Position numbers and translations under genes: made by a program. Below the pieces are notes generated by a model. It did no database searches. It saw nothing but the letters and a program-made list of their open reading frames with translations, and was not told where the DNA came from. 33,386 bases of DNA, taken from assembly GCA_947501315.1 (NCBI GenBank), contig CANMXH010000002.1:1-33386 (forward strand), given 5' to 3'. This document shows, piece after piece, positions 16,328 to 29,334 of the stretch. The DNA comes from Caulobacteraceae bacterium (GTDB lineage Bacteria > Pseudomonadota > Alphaproteobacteria > Caulobacterales > Caulobacteraceae). The first letter of the stretch is position 1; each line of letters starts with the position of its first letter.

Positions 16328-18490
16328 GTGAAAGTCGCCAGCGTCCTCATCCCCCTGCCGGTGCCGGAAGCCTTCGACTACGAGGTCCCCGAAGGGCTCG
16401 AGGTCGTGCGCGGGGATCAGGTCGCCGTGCCTTTGGGGCCCCGGCTGATTCGGGGGGTTGTTTCCGAATCGCGCGAGACCACGGGATCAAACCGGCAGCT
16501 GAAGACCATCGACCATGTTCTGGACGAGCCGCGCCTGCCCGAACGCACCGTGGATTTCGTCGAATGGGCCGCCCGCTGGACCCTGAGTGCGCCGGGGGAG
16601 ATGGCGGCGGCGGCGCTGAAGGGGCTGCGTGCCCCCCGGCCCCGGCCCGAGCGGCGCGTGCGACGGGTCGGGGACCGGGCGCCCGCCAAGCTGACGGCAC
16701 CGCGCGTGGCGGTCCTGGAGGCACTGGGTCACGGCGCCATGCCGGGTGCCGATCTGGCGCGGGCGGCGGGGGTGTCCTCCGGCGTGGTCAAGGGCCTGCT
16801 GGATGAGGGCGTGCTGGAGGTCATCGAGGTCGAGGCGGTCGCCGCCTTCGATCCGCCCCATCCGGATCATGCCCCGGCCGCGCTCAATCCTGACCAGGCG
16901 GCGGCGGCGACCGCGATCGCGGCGGCGACGGGCAAGGGCGGCTTTGCCCCCTTCCTGCTCGACGGCGTCACCGGCTCGGGCAAGACCGAGGCCTATATGG
17001 AGGCCGCGGCGCGGACGCTGAAGGCCGATCCGGCGGCCCAGATCCTGATCCTGCTGCCCGAGATCGCCCTGACCCAGGACCTGATCGCCCGGATCACGGC
17101 CCGGTTCGGCACCCCGCCGGCCGAATGGCACTCCGGCATTGCCCCGCCCCGCCGTCGCCAGGTCTGGGAGGCCGTCTGCGCGGGCCGCTGCAATATCGTG
17201 GTCGGGGCCCGCTCGGCCCTGTTCCTGCCCTTCGTCAACCTGCGTCTGCTGGTCGTGGACGAAGAGCACGACGGCTCGTTCAAACAGGGGGAGGGGCTGG
17301 TCTATCACGGCCGCGACCTGGCGGTGTCGCGGGCCCGGATCGAGGGGGCTACGGTGGTACTGGCCTCGGCCACCCCGTCGCTGGAAACCCTGTGGAACGC
17401 GCAGCAGGGCCGCTACGGCTGGCTTAAGCTGGCGGCGCGGCATGGGGCGGCGGTCCTGCCGGAGGTGACGCTGCTGGACCTGCGGACCTGCCCGCCAGAC
17501 CCGCAGACCTGGCTGTCCCAGCCCTTGCGCGAGGCCATCGGTGAGACCTTGTTGCGGGGCGAACAGACCCTGCTGTTCCTGAACCGGCGCGGCTATGCGC
17601 CGGTGGTTCTTTGTCGCGCCTGCGGTCACCGGATGACGGCGCCCGATACCGACAGCTGGCTGGTTGAGCATCGCTACACCGGCCGGCTGATCTGCCACCT
17701 GACCGGCTTCACCATGGCGCGGCCGAAACACTGTCCGTCCTGCGGCGCGGTCGACAGTCTGGTCTCGGTCGGCCCCGGGGTCGAACGGGTCGAGGAAGAG
17801 GTACGCCAGCTCTTCCCCGAGGCGCGCACGGCGGTGTTCAGCTCCGACACCACCCCCGATGCCAGGGCCGCCCGCGCCCTGATCCAGCGGATGACCGACG
17901 GCGAGATCGACATCCTCGTCGCCACCCAGGCGGCAGCCAAGGGCCATAATTTCCCCCTTCTGACCCTCGTCGGTGTGGTTGATGCCGATCTCGGCCTGCG
18001 CGGTGGCGACCTGCGGGCCGCAGAGCGGACCTTCCAGCTGCTGACCCAGGCGACGGGCCGGGCGGGGCGGGCGGACAGACCTGGCCGCGCCGTCCTGCAG
18101 ACCTGGACCCCCGAACATCCGGTGCTGATGGCGCTGGCGGCCGGCGACCGCGACGCCTTCGTCGCGGCCGAACTGGCCGAGCGTGAGGCCGCCTTCCTGC
18201 CGCCTTACGGCCGGCTGGCGGCGATCATCCTGTCGAGCGAAAATGCGGTGGCGGTCGAGAAATTGGCGCGCGAACTGGCCGGTTCGATTCCCAATGCGGA
18301 ACGCCTTGAAGTCTATGGCCCGGCAGACGCACCGCTGGCCCTGGTGCGCGGTCGCCGCCGCAAGCGGCTGCTGGTCCGCGCCGACCGCGACGTCGACCTG
18401 CAGGGCTTCCTCCGGGCCTGGCTGGCGCGGGTGAAGGTGCCGGGGTCGGTGCGGCTGACGGTGGACGTGGACCCGTACAACTTTCTTTAG
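16328..18490 (+). CDS. priA: primosomal protein N' (PriA helicase)
   Basis: GTG start [23 protein letters not shown]; Walker [35 protein letters not shown]...[24 protein letters not shown]. Confidence 0.95.
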   Translation: MKVASVLIPLPVPEAFDYEVPEGLEVVRGDQVAVPLGPRLIRGVVSESRETTGSNRQLKTIDHVLDEPRLPERTVDFVEWAARWTLSAPGEMAAAALKGLRAPRPRPERRVRRVGDRAPAKLTAPRVAVLEALGHGAMPGADLARAAGVSSGVVKGLLDEGVLEVIEVEAVAAFDPPHPDHAPAALNPDQAAAATAIAAATGKGGFAPFLLDGVTGSGKTEAYMEAAARTLKADPAAQILILLPEIALTQDLIARITARFGTPPAEWHSGIAPPRRRQVWEAVCAGRCNIVVGARSALFLPFVNLRLLVVDEEHDGSFKQGEGLVYHGRDLAVSRARIEGATVVLASATPSLETLWNAQQGRYGWLKLAARHGAAVLPEVTLLDLRTCPPDPQTWLSQPLREAIGETLLRGEQTLLFLNRRGYAPVVLCRACGHRMTAPDTDSWLVEHRYTGRLICHLTGFTMARPKHCPSCGAVDSLVSVGPGVERVEEEVRQLFPEARTAVFSSDTTPDARAARALIQRMTDGEIDILVATQAAAKGHNFPLLTLVGVVDADLGLRGGDLRAAERTFQLLTQATGRAGRADRPGRAVLQTWTPEHPVLMALAAGDRDAFVAAELAEREAAFLPPYGRLAAIILSSENAVAVEKLARELAGSIPNAERLEVYGPADAPLALVRGRRRKRLLVRADRDVDLQGFLRAWLARVKVPGSVRLTVDVDPYNFL

Positions 18491-18532
18491 GGCGCTAACG
18501 CTCGCGACACGGTCGCTCGCTGCTTGAGCGCG
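18491..18532. repeat. ~42-nt hairpin repeat, copy B
   Basis: GGCGCTAACGCTCGCGACACGGTCGCTCGCTGCTTGAGCGCG, directly after the priA stop. Confidence 0.85.
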
Positions 18533-18656
18533 AAGCGCCAGGCCGCGTCGGGTCGAAAAGGCGGAGCCTTTTGACCGCGGCCCAACAGGGACCGCGAAGC
18601 GCCAGGCCGCGTCGGGTCGAAAAGGCGGAGCCTTTTGACGGCGGCCCAACAGGAAC
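18529..18656. repeat. 64-bp direct tandem duplication, two units, with embedded hairpin
   Basis: 18529-18592 and 18593-18656 differ at two positions; each contains AAAAGGC-GGA-GCCTTTT. Confidence 0.92.
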
Positions 18657-18680
18657 AAACGCTGGCGTCGCGAACCGAGG

Positions 18681-19466
18681 TCAGCGCGGCCCGGTCAGCC
18701 GGATCTCGAACAGCTTTGGCCAGTTCTTGCCGGTCACGAACAGCCGGCGGCCCTCCGGGTCCCATGCGATGCCGTTCAGCACGGCGTCGGTCGGGTCCAG
18801 TCCACTGCGGTCCGGCATCAGTTCGGTCAGGTCGATGATGCCCGTGATCGTGCCCGTGGCCGGGTCTATGCGGACGATGTAATCCGTCTGCCAAAGGTTG
18901 GCGAAGACCTCGCCCTCGATCCATTCCAGCTCATTGATCTGGCTGACCGGACGGCCCCGCAGGGTGACGGGGACGCGCCCGGTTTCCTGCAGCGTCACGG
19001 GATCGAGGAAGCGCAGGGCTGCCGTGCCGTCTGACAGGATCAGCCGCGTCGTGTCGTGCGTCAGGCCCCAACCCTCGCCGGCATAGGTGAACTCTCCCTC
19101 TGGCTCGAGCGTCTCGGGGTCCCAGATGAAGCCCTTGCCGCCTTTCCATGTCAGGGTCAGGACGCGATCACCGACCGCGGTCAGCCCCTCGCCGAAATAG
19201 GCCTCGTCCAGCTCGCGCTTCTGCAGGACGACGCCGTCCTCCAGCCGGACCCGACGGACGGTCGAGGGATAGCGGCCGGTGCTCTCCAGCAGCTCACCGT
19301 CGCGGAAAACCAGCCCCTGGGTGAAGGCCGCGGGGTCGTGCGGATAGACCCGCACGACCTCGAAACCATAGACCGGAACGGGCGTGGCCGCGGGCGCCGT
19401 CGCCGACTGTGCTGCCGCCGGGAGCGGCGTCAGCAGCAGGGCGATCAGGAGCGCCGCGGCCCGCAT
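18681..19466 (-). CDS. glutaminyl-peptide cyclotransferase (glutamine cyclotransferase, plant/bacterial type), exported
   Basis: ATG at 19466, signal peptide MRAAALLIALLLTPLPAAAQ; YPHDPAAFTQGLVF, LTWKGGKGF, INELEWIEGEVFANLWQTDYIVRIDP, GIAWDPEGRRLFVTGKNWPKLFEI. Confidence 0.92.
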   Translation of the reverse strand: MRAAALLIALLLTPLPAAAQSATAPAATPVPVYGFEVVRVYPHDPAAFTQGLVFRDGELLESTGRYPSTVRRVRLEDGVVLQKRELDEAYFGEGLTAVGDRVLTLTWKGGKGFIWDPETLEPEGEFTYAGEGWGLTHDTTRLILSDGTAALRFLDPVTLQETGRVPVTLRGRPVSQINELEWIEGEVFANLWQTDYIVRIDPATGTITGIIDLTELMPDRSGLDPTDAVLNGIAWDPEGRRLFVTGKNWPKLFEIRLTGPR

Positions 19467-19468
19467 GG

Positions 19469-20272
19469 TCAGACGCCGGGCTCGGCGGTCTCGGCCTTGT
19501 TGAGGCCGGCCTGGTGCGCTTCGGCGGCGGCCGCCTTCTTCGCCTGGGCCTTGCGCGAGATCATGTTGAGGATCTCGACGGCGGCCGAGAAGGCCATGGC
19601 CGTGTAGATATAGCCCTTCGGCACATGGGCTCCGAAGCCCTCGGCGATCAGCACCATGCCGATCATCAGCAGGAAGCCCAGCGCCAGCATCACGACCGTA
19701 GGGTTGTCGTTGATGAAGTTCGCCAGCGGATCGGCGGCCAGCAGCATGACGGCGACGGCCACCAGCACGGCCACGACCATGATGGGCAGGTGATCGGTCA
19801 TGCCGACCGCGGTCAGGATCGAGTCGATGGAGAAGACCAGGTCCAGCAGGATGATCTGGAAAATGGCCGAACCGACGTTCGAGACCACGACGTCCTTCTT
19901 GTCGAGCAGCTCGTGGCTGGCCTTGGTATCGACGCTGTGGTGGATTTCCTTGGTCGCCTTCCACAACAGGAACAGGCCGCCCGCGATCAGGATCATGTCC
20001 TTCCAGGAGAAGGCATTGTCCATGACGGTAAAGACCGGGGCGGTAAGGCTGACGATCCAGGCAATCATCGACAGCAGCGCCAGCCGCATGATCAGGGCCA
20101 GCGAAATGCCGATGCGACGGACACGCTGCCGGTGCTCAGGCGGAAGTTTGTTCGACAGGATCGAGATGAAGATCAGATTGTCGATCCCCAGCACCACTTC
20201 CATAACGACAAGCGTAACCAAGGCCGCCCAGGCGGCGGGATCGGAAAGAAGCGGGATTATGGAGTCGAACAT
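19469..20272 (-). CDS. TerC family integral membrane protein
   Basis: [47 protein letters not shown], multiple TM segments. Confidence 0.93.
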   Translation of the reverse strand: MFDSIIPLLSDPAAWAALVTLVVMEVVLGIDNLIFISILSNKLPPEHRQRVRRIGISLALIMRLALLSMIAWIVSLTAPVFTVMDNAFSWKDMILIAGGLFLLWKATKEIHHSVDTKASHELLDKKDVVVSNVGSAIFQIILLDLVFSIDSILTAVGMTDHLPIMVVAVLVAVAVMLLAADPLANFINDNPTVVMLALGFLLMIGMVLIAEGFGAHVPKGYIYTAMAFSAAVEILNMISRKAQAKKAAAAEAHQAGLNKAETAEPGV

Positions 20273-20311
20273 CGTTGGCGTGATCCTGAGAGCTTGGAGC
20301 TGGAACTTACC

Positions 20312-20339
20312 TCTATAGTGTCGGTCGCCGGTGCGGCAA
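20312..20339 (-). promoter_or_regulatory. possible promoter for terC
   Basis: Minus strand TTGCCG-16 nt-TATAGA, ~40 nt upstream of the ATG; visual match only. Confidence 0.3.
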
Positions 20340-20528
20340 TGCGACGGGTTGTGGCGGCCAGTCTCGGTTGCGGTCGGGGGGTTACGATGCTATCAGGCGC
20401 CCGGCTGAGCCGGAGGGCGCGTTGCGAGACGCGTCCCCCAAGTGCTTTCTCAAAGCATTTCAGACCTTTGACTGGCGCGGATACGCCGCCGGTCGCCAAC
20501 CCGAACGCTAACCGCGCGGACATGACTA

Positions 20529-21083
20529 GTGGCTGACGACTACAGGACGACGGAAGTCGGCGAGCGCTACGCACAGGCGCTGTTCGACCTTGCTGATGAA
20601 ACGGGCGCGCTGGAGGCGGTTCGCGCCGACCTGGCCTCGCTGCGTGCGGCCTGGAACGAGAGCGCCGACCTGCGCCGTCTGGCGCAGTCGCCGGTCATTG
20701 CCGCCGAGGACCAGCAGAAGGGTCTGACGGCCATTGCCGACAAGGCGAAGTTCAACCGGGTCACCCGGAATTTCCTCGGCCTGCTGGCCCAGAACGGCCG
20801 CTCGCGCGACCTGACGGCCGTGATCGCCGGTTTCGACCTGCTGTATGCGAAGAAGACCGGCGTGGTCGCCGCCGAGGTCGTTTCGGCCCAGGCCCTGACC
20901 GCTGCCCAGATGAAGTCGATCCAGTCTGCCCTGCGCACCTCGCTGGGCAAGGATCCCGAAATGACCGCCCGCGTCGATCCGTCGATCCTGGGCGGCCTCA
21001 AGGTCAAGGTCGGCTCGAAACTCTTCGATGCCTCGCTGAAGACCAAGCTTGACCAGATGAAGTTTGCCCTGAAGCGCGCGTAA
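20529..21083 (+). CDS. atpH: F1F0 ATP synthase subunit delta
   Basis: GTG start; VGERYAQALFDLADETGALEAVRADLASL; first gene of the F1 operon. Confidence 0.95.
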   Translation: MADDYRTTEVGERYAQALFDLADETGALEAVRADLASLRAAWNESADLRRLAQSPVIAAEDQQKGLTAIADKAKFNRVTRNFLGLLAQNGRSRDLTAVIAGFDLLYAKKTGVVAAEVVSAQALTAAQMKSIQSALRTSLGKDPEMTARVDPSILGGLKVKVGSKLFDASLKTKLDQMKFALKRA

Positions 21084-21128
21084 GCGCGCTGACCCACCAG
21101 AATCCAGCGGGCCCGACCGGTGCGCTGA

Positions 21129-22688
<1,560 letters not shown>

Positions 22689-22720
22689 GCCCCGGCCGGA
22701 TAGCGAGAGAGTAGCCCCGG

Positions 22721-25217
<2,497 letters not shown>

Positions 25218-25220
25218 TCC

Positions 25221-25493
25221 ATGGCCGGCAAGCTCAGCTTCTCGCTGGTGTCACCTGAGCGCGAGGTCTTCAACGGCCTCGTCGATCAGGTCGACGCGCC
25301 CGGCGCCGAAGGCGATTTCGGCGTCCTCGCCGACCACGCGCCGTTCATGACCGCCCTGCGCGAAGGTGTGGTCACGGTCATCGACGGCGGTTCGCGCCGC
25401 CAGTTCGAGGTCCACGGCGGCTTCGCCGACGTGACCCCGGCCGGCCTGACCATCCTGGCCGAACAGGCCTCGGAAGTGACGGCGGCCGCCTAG
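25221..25493 (+). CDS. atpC: F1F0 ATP synthase subunit epsilon, short form (90 aa)
   Basis: KLSFSLVSPEREVFNGLVDQVDAPGAEGDFGVLADHAPFMTALREGVV beta-sandwich domain; stops before the usual helical hairpin. Confidence 0.95.
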   Translation: MAGKLSFSLVSPEREVFNGLVDQVDAPGAEGDFGVLADHAPFMTALREGVVTVIDGGSRRQFEVHGGFADVTPAGLTILAEQASEVTAAA

Positions 25494-25495
25494 GC

Positions 25496-25699
25496 CCTTG
25501 TCATCCCGGACGCGGCAAGGCCGCGATCCGGGACGCGCCTGCTCCAACATCTCGCCTCCCGGAAGGCGCGCGGCGCCTGTCCGGGAGCAGGGTTGAACCT
25601 GCCGGGATCCCGGTTCAGCTCTTCGAGCTCCCCGGGAGTTTACTATTGGAGCCCTGTCCCGTCCCGGCTCTACGCTTCGCTTCGGCCGGGATGACAAGG
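25496..25699. repeat. complex palindromic intergenic element with CCTTGTCATCCCGG termini
   Basis: Perfect 14-nt inverted repeat 25496-25509 / 25686-25699; nested hairpin 25556-25587 CTCCCGG-a-AGGCGC-GCG-GCGCCT-gt-CCGGGAG. Confidence 0.85.
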
Positions 25700-25818
25700 T
25701 CCGCTGTCCGCTGCCTCCGGCCAAGGGGGCGAGGCCACCGGCCGGAAGACCGCTCCGACAGCGCCCCCCTTCTGCTGCCAGTCAAGCTTCAACCGCCAGC
25801 CATCGGCCACTGAAACCC

Positions 25819-26289
25819 CTAGACCACCAGCGGCGCAAACACGGCCACGACCTGTTCATAGACGGCCCGTTTGAACGGAACGATCTGGTCAGGGGCTTCG
25901 CTCAGCGGTCCCCAGCGCCAGGCGTCGAACTCGATCTCGCCGTGGGCCTCGAGGTCGATCTCGGACTCCTCGCCGGTAAAGCGGAAGGCGAACCACTGCT
26001 GCTTCTGGCCAGACCAGCCGCGCGCCTGTTTCGACCCGCCGTAGTCGGGGGGGAAGTCGTAGGCGATCCATTCTTCCGTCCGGGCGATCAGCTCGGCCGA
26101 GGTGACCCCGGTCTCCTCATACAGCTCGCGCCGGGCGGCGGCCTCGAGGTCCTCGCCCTCATCGACCCCGCCCTGGGGAAATTGCCAGTTATGCGGTCCT
26201 TCAGTCCCGGCGCGGCGGCCGTACCAGACGCGCCCGTCCGGATGGAACAGCACGACGCCGACATTCGGGCGGTAGCGGGAAAGGTCCAT
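25819..26289 (-). CDS. rppH: RNA pyrophosphohydrolase (Nudix)
   Basis: YRPNVGVVLFHPDGRVWYGRR, GPHNWQFPQGGVDEGEDLEAAARRELYEETGV Nudix box. Confidence 0.96.
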   Translation of the reverse strand: MDLSRYRPNVGVVLFHPDGRVWYGRRAGTEGPHNWQFPQGGVDEGEDLEAAARRELYEETGVTSAELIARTEEWIAYDFPPDYGGSKQARGWSGQKQQWFAFRFTGEESEIDLEAHGEIEFDAWRWGPLSEAPDQIVPFKRAVYEQVVAVFAPLVV

Positions 26290-26386
26290 GAGTGGCGAGT
26301 GGCGAGTGACGAGCGGTGAGTCAAGGCGCGGATCGAAAGCCGAGCGAGCGAGTCCTCGTCACTCGCCACGCGTCACTCACCACTTC
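26290..26386. repeat. heptad-repeat inverted-repeat element
   Basis: GAGTGGC-GAGTGGC-GAGTGAC-GAGCGGT-GAGTCAA left arm; perfect 15-nt inverted match GTGGCGAGTGACGAG (26299-26313) / CTCGTCACTCGCCAC (26355-26369). Confidence 0.85.
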
Positions 26387-27586
26387 CTATCTTCCCGGCC
26401 GCTGCGTCATCGCGCTCGCCGGAGCCAGCTGCAGCCCGCGGGCCTCCATGCCGGCAGTCCAGCGGGCCACGGCCTCGACCGTGACCGGATAGCTGAAGCC
26501 GGTGCCCATGGCCTGGCCATTGCCCTTGGCCAGGGCCTCGAGCGCATTCAACTGGCCCACGATGGCGGCCGGGTTCTGTTCCTCGTCGATGATCCGGTTG
26601 GCGCTGGCGCGAGCCCAGGCACCGGGTCGGCGGCTCATCGAGCCGTCGTCGAGAAAGGCCACCCCGCGCTGGCGCAGAACGGTCATGAAGGCGGTCATGC
26701 CGGAGTCCGATGCTGCGAACCGGTCGCCCATATAGTTGGTGACGCCGAAATAGCCGGTGGCCCGGCCCAGCAGCCAGTTCATCCGCGCCTGGATATCGGC
26801 CGCCTCCGCCGAGGCCAGCAGGGTGTGCGGACCCGGATCGTTGTCGGGATAGCCGGAAGGCTCCATCGGCATTTCCAGCATGACCTCATGGCCCTGGGCG
26901 CGGGCCAGGTCGATCCAGCCCTGCAGACCCTCGGCATAGGGGACGAAGCTGAGGGTTACCTCCGGAGGCAGCCGTTCGATGGCGGCACGGGTGGTGACGG
27001 CGTTCAGGCCGAGGCCGCCGACGATGATGGCCACGCGCGGGCGGCCGTTGGAGCGGAACGGGCGGGCATAGGCCTGGGCCGGCACGCGGCCGTCGGTCGC
27101 AATGGCCGGCAGGGGGCCGTTGGGGCCCGGCTGGCTCAGCCCGGCGATCGGGGCGGCGGGCAGGGGGCTGGCGGCGATGCGGGGGGCGGTCACTGGCGCG
27201 CCGTTGCCGGACACGGTTGCCCCGTTGGGCAGGGTGATGACGGCCTCGCCGCCGAGGGCGGGATCGACGGCACCGCCGTCCCCCGCAAGGTCCTGCCACG
27301 AGCCATAGGCATCGACCGAGAAGGCCTCGAGCCCGGTCGGGGCGGGCGCGGCGACAGGCGCCTCACGCTTCAACGTGGCCCGCGCCGAGGGGGCTCCGGC
27401 CCGGGGGTCGCCCAGAACGGTGATGAACAGGGCCGCCGCTCCGATCAGAAGCAGGCCGGCACCGGTTACAGCGACGGGCGGTTTCGTCAGAAAGCGGCCG
27501 ACGGGCGCAAGATTATCGCGCAACGACCGGCGCACCGGGGGCGCTCCGGCGGTGGTGGCGAGGACTGACTGGCGCTTGGCGAACAT
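26387..27586 (-). CDS. divergent polysaccharide deacetylase family (YibQ-like) membrane protein
   Basis: RPRVAIIVGGLGLNAVTTRAAIERLPPEVTLSFVPYAEGLQGWIDLARAQGHEVMLEMPMEP; ATG at 27586, an upstream start at 27643 is possible. Confidence 0.85.
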   Translation of the reverse strand: MFAKRQSVLATTAGAPPVRRSLRDNLAPVGRFLTKPPVAVTGAGLLLIGAAALFITVLGDPRAGAPSARATLKREAPVAAPAPTGLEAFSVDAYGSWQDLAGDGGAVDPALGGEAVITLPNGATVSGNGAPVTAPRIAASPLPAAPIAGLSQPGPNGPLPAIATDGRVPAQAYARPFRSNGRPRVAIIVGGLGLNAVTTRAAIERLPPEVTLSFVPYAEGLQGWIDLARAQGHEVMLEMPMEPSGYPDNDPGPHTLLASAEAADIQARMNWLLGRATGYFGVTNYMGDRFAASDSGMTAFMTVLRQRGVAFLDDGSMSRRPGAWARASANRIIDEEQNPAAIVGQLNALEALAKGNGQAMGTGFSYPVTVEAVARWTAGMEARGLQLAPASAMTQRPGR

Positions 27587-27693
27587 GGGCAGGACTGGAC
27601 GCTTGATGCGGGGGTCCGCGAAGCGGACCCCTTCAGTCTTCACCTTGGCGGGCGTCGGTTAAGAAACCCTAACGCGCCGTTAGCCATGTCGCG

Positions 27694-29064
27694 TCAATTT
27701 TCCGGCGCGGGTTCCGGCTCGGCCGCAGCCAGGGCGGAGCCCGGGGCGGTCACCACAATACCCTCGGGCGCAGCGGCCAGCCGGGTCAGATCCCCGCCGG
27801 CCCGCAGTACGTCGAACGCCCGCTCCAGCTGGTAGTCCTTGTCCTCGGGCCAGGCTTCGCCCGGGGCCTCGACCGGGGTGTGGGGGCCCTTGCGCTCGGC
27901 GCCGATCGAGGCGTCCAGCGCTGTGGCGTAGGCCGCCTCCGAATAGATGAAATTCGACCGCGACACGATCCGCGCCTCGGCCAGAGAGCGGGACACCTCC
28001 AGATCGGGCTCGATGCCGATCTTCTGGATCGAGCCGCCCGAGGGGGTGAAGTAGCGGGCCGTGGTGATCGACAGGGCACCATCCTCACCGCTGCGCAGGG
28101 GAATGACGGTCTGGACCGAACCCTTGCCGAAGCTGGTCAGGCCGACAATGGTCGCGCGTTGGTGGTCCTTCAGGGCACCGGCCACGATCTCGGAGGCCGA
28201 GGCGGAACCGTAGTTGATCAGCACCACCAGCGGCAGACCGCCGGTCAGGTCGCCCGGACGGGCGCCATAGCGCTGGATCTGGTCGGCCTTGCGCCCGCGC
28301 TGGCTGACGATCTCGCCGCGTTCGAGGAAGGCGTCCGACACGGCGATGGCTGCATCCAGCAGGCCGCCGCCGTTGTTCCGCAGGTCCAGTACATAGCCCG
28401 TGATGGCCGGATTCCCGGCCTTCAGCCGGGCAATGGTCTCGCCCAGTTCGCGGCCGGTATTCTCGTTGAAGGTCGAGACGCGCAGATAGGCGAAGTCGCC
28501 CTCGATCCGGCCGGTGACGGAATCGATCCGGATCACTTCGCGCGTCAGCGTCACCTCGCGCGGATCCTCGCCATCCCGCAGGAAGGTGACGAGGACCGTC
28601 GTACCGACCGCCCCGCGCAGTTTTTCGGACACCTGGCTGACGGTCAGGCCTGCGGCGCTCTGGCCCTCAATGGACGAGATGACATCTCCGGCGTTCACGC
28701 CGGCGCGGGCGGCCGGCCCGCCATCCATCGGCGAGATCACCTTCACAAGGCCGCCCTCGGCCTGGATCGTCAGGCCCACGCCCGAATAGGCCCCCGACGT
28801 CCGCTCCTGCAGTTCGTCATAGCCACTGGGTGGCAGATAGTTGGAATGGGGGTCCAGCGCCCCCATCATGCCCTGCAGCGCGGCCTCGATCAGTTTCTTG
28901 TCATCGACCGGGACGACATAGGCCTGTTCGACGATGCCCAGGACGTCCCCGAACAGGGCCAGCATCCGGAAAGCCTCGTTCCGCGGCGTCTGGCCTGTGG
29001 CGGTCGCTGCACCGAGCCCCACGAGGGTCACGGCGGCAGCGCCAACCAGCAACAATTTACGCAT
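27694..29064 (-). CDS. ctpA: S41 family C-terminal processing peptidase
   Basis: PDZ YSGVGLTIQAEGGLVKVISPMDGGPAARAGVNAGDVI; catalytic GSASASEIVAGALKDHQRATIVGLTSFGKGSVQT. Confidence 0.95.
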   Translation of the reverse strand: MRKLLLVGAAAVTLVGLGAATATGQTPRNEAFRMLALFGDVLGIVEQAYVVPVDDKKLIEAALQGMMGALDPHSNYLPPSGYDELQERTSGAYSGVGLTIQAEGGLVKVISPMDGGPAARAGVNAGDVISSIEGQSAAGLTVSQVSEKLRGAVGTTVLVTFLRDGEDPREVTLTREVIRIDSVTGRIEGDFAYLRVSTFNENTGRELGETIARLKAGNPAITGYVLDLRNNGGGLLDAAIAVSDAFLERGEIVSQRGRKADQIQRYGARPGDLTGGLPLVVLINYGSASASEIVAGALKDHQRATIVGLTSFGKGSVQTVIPLRSGEDGALSITTARYFTPSGGSIQKIGIEPDLEVSRSLAEARIVSRSNFIYSEAAYATALDASIGAERKGPHTPVEAPGEAWPEDKDYQLERAFDVLRAGGDLTRLAAAPEGIVVTAPGSALAAAEPEPAPEN

Positions 29065-29201
29065 CGGGTCTCTTTCAGCGAACAGGAAGGCGGCTCTTGG
29101 ATGGATCAGTTACGAACCGGCCGGCGACGAAATCGTGGCCGATCGGCGATTGCCGGATAAAATCAGTGTCATCGCCGGTTGGGAAGCGGTTTCGCGGAAG
29201 G

Positions 29202-29334
29202 GGTGATTGGTGATTGGTGGTTGGTGACTGGTGACTGGCGGGTTGCAGAAGAGGCACCCGGCCCGCGAACTCGAAAATCACCAACCACCAATCACCAACC
29301 ACCAATCACCAATCACCAGTCACCAGCCACTCAC
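29202..29334. repeat. heptad-repeat (TGGTGAT) inverted-repeat element
   Basis: Left arm TGGTGAT-TGGTGAT-TGGTGGT-TGGTGAC-TGGTGAC-TGGCGGG; right arm reverse-complement heptads 29278-29330. Confidence 0.9.

Noticed and set aside
20273-20528. yybP-ykoY manganese riboswitch upstream of terC
   Set aside because: TerC-family genes often have this riboswitch, but I could not find its conserved core in the minus-strand leader; a cmscan against Rfam RF00080 would settle it.
26290-29334. CRISPR array
   Set aside because: The short repeats are 7-mers with no spacers and are arranged as inverted arms; no cas genes are present.
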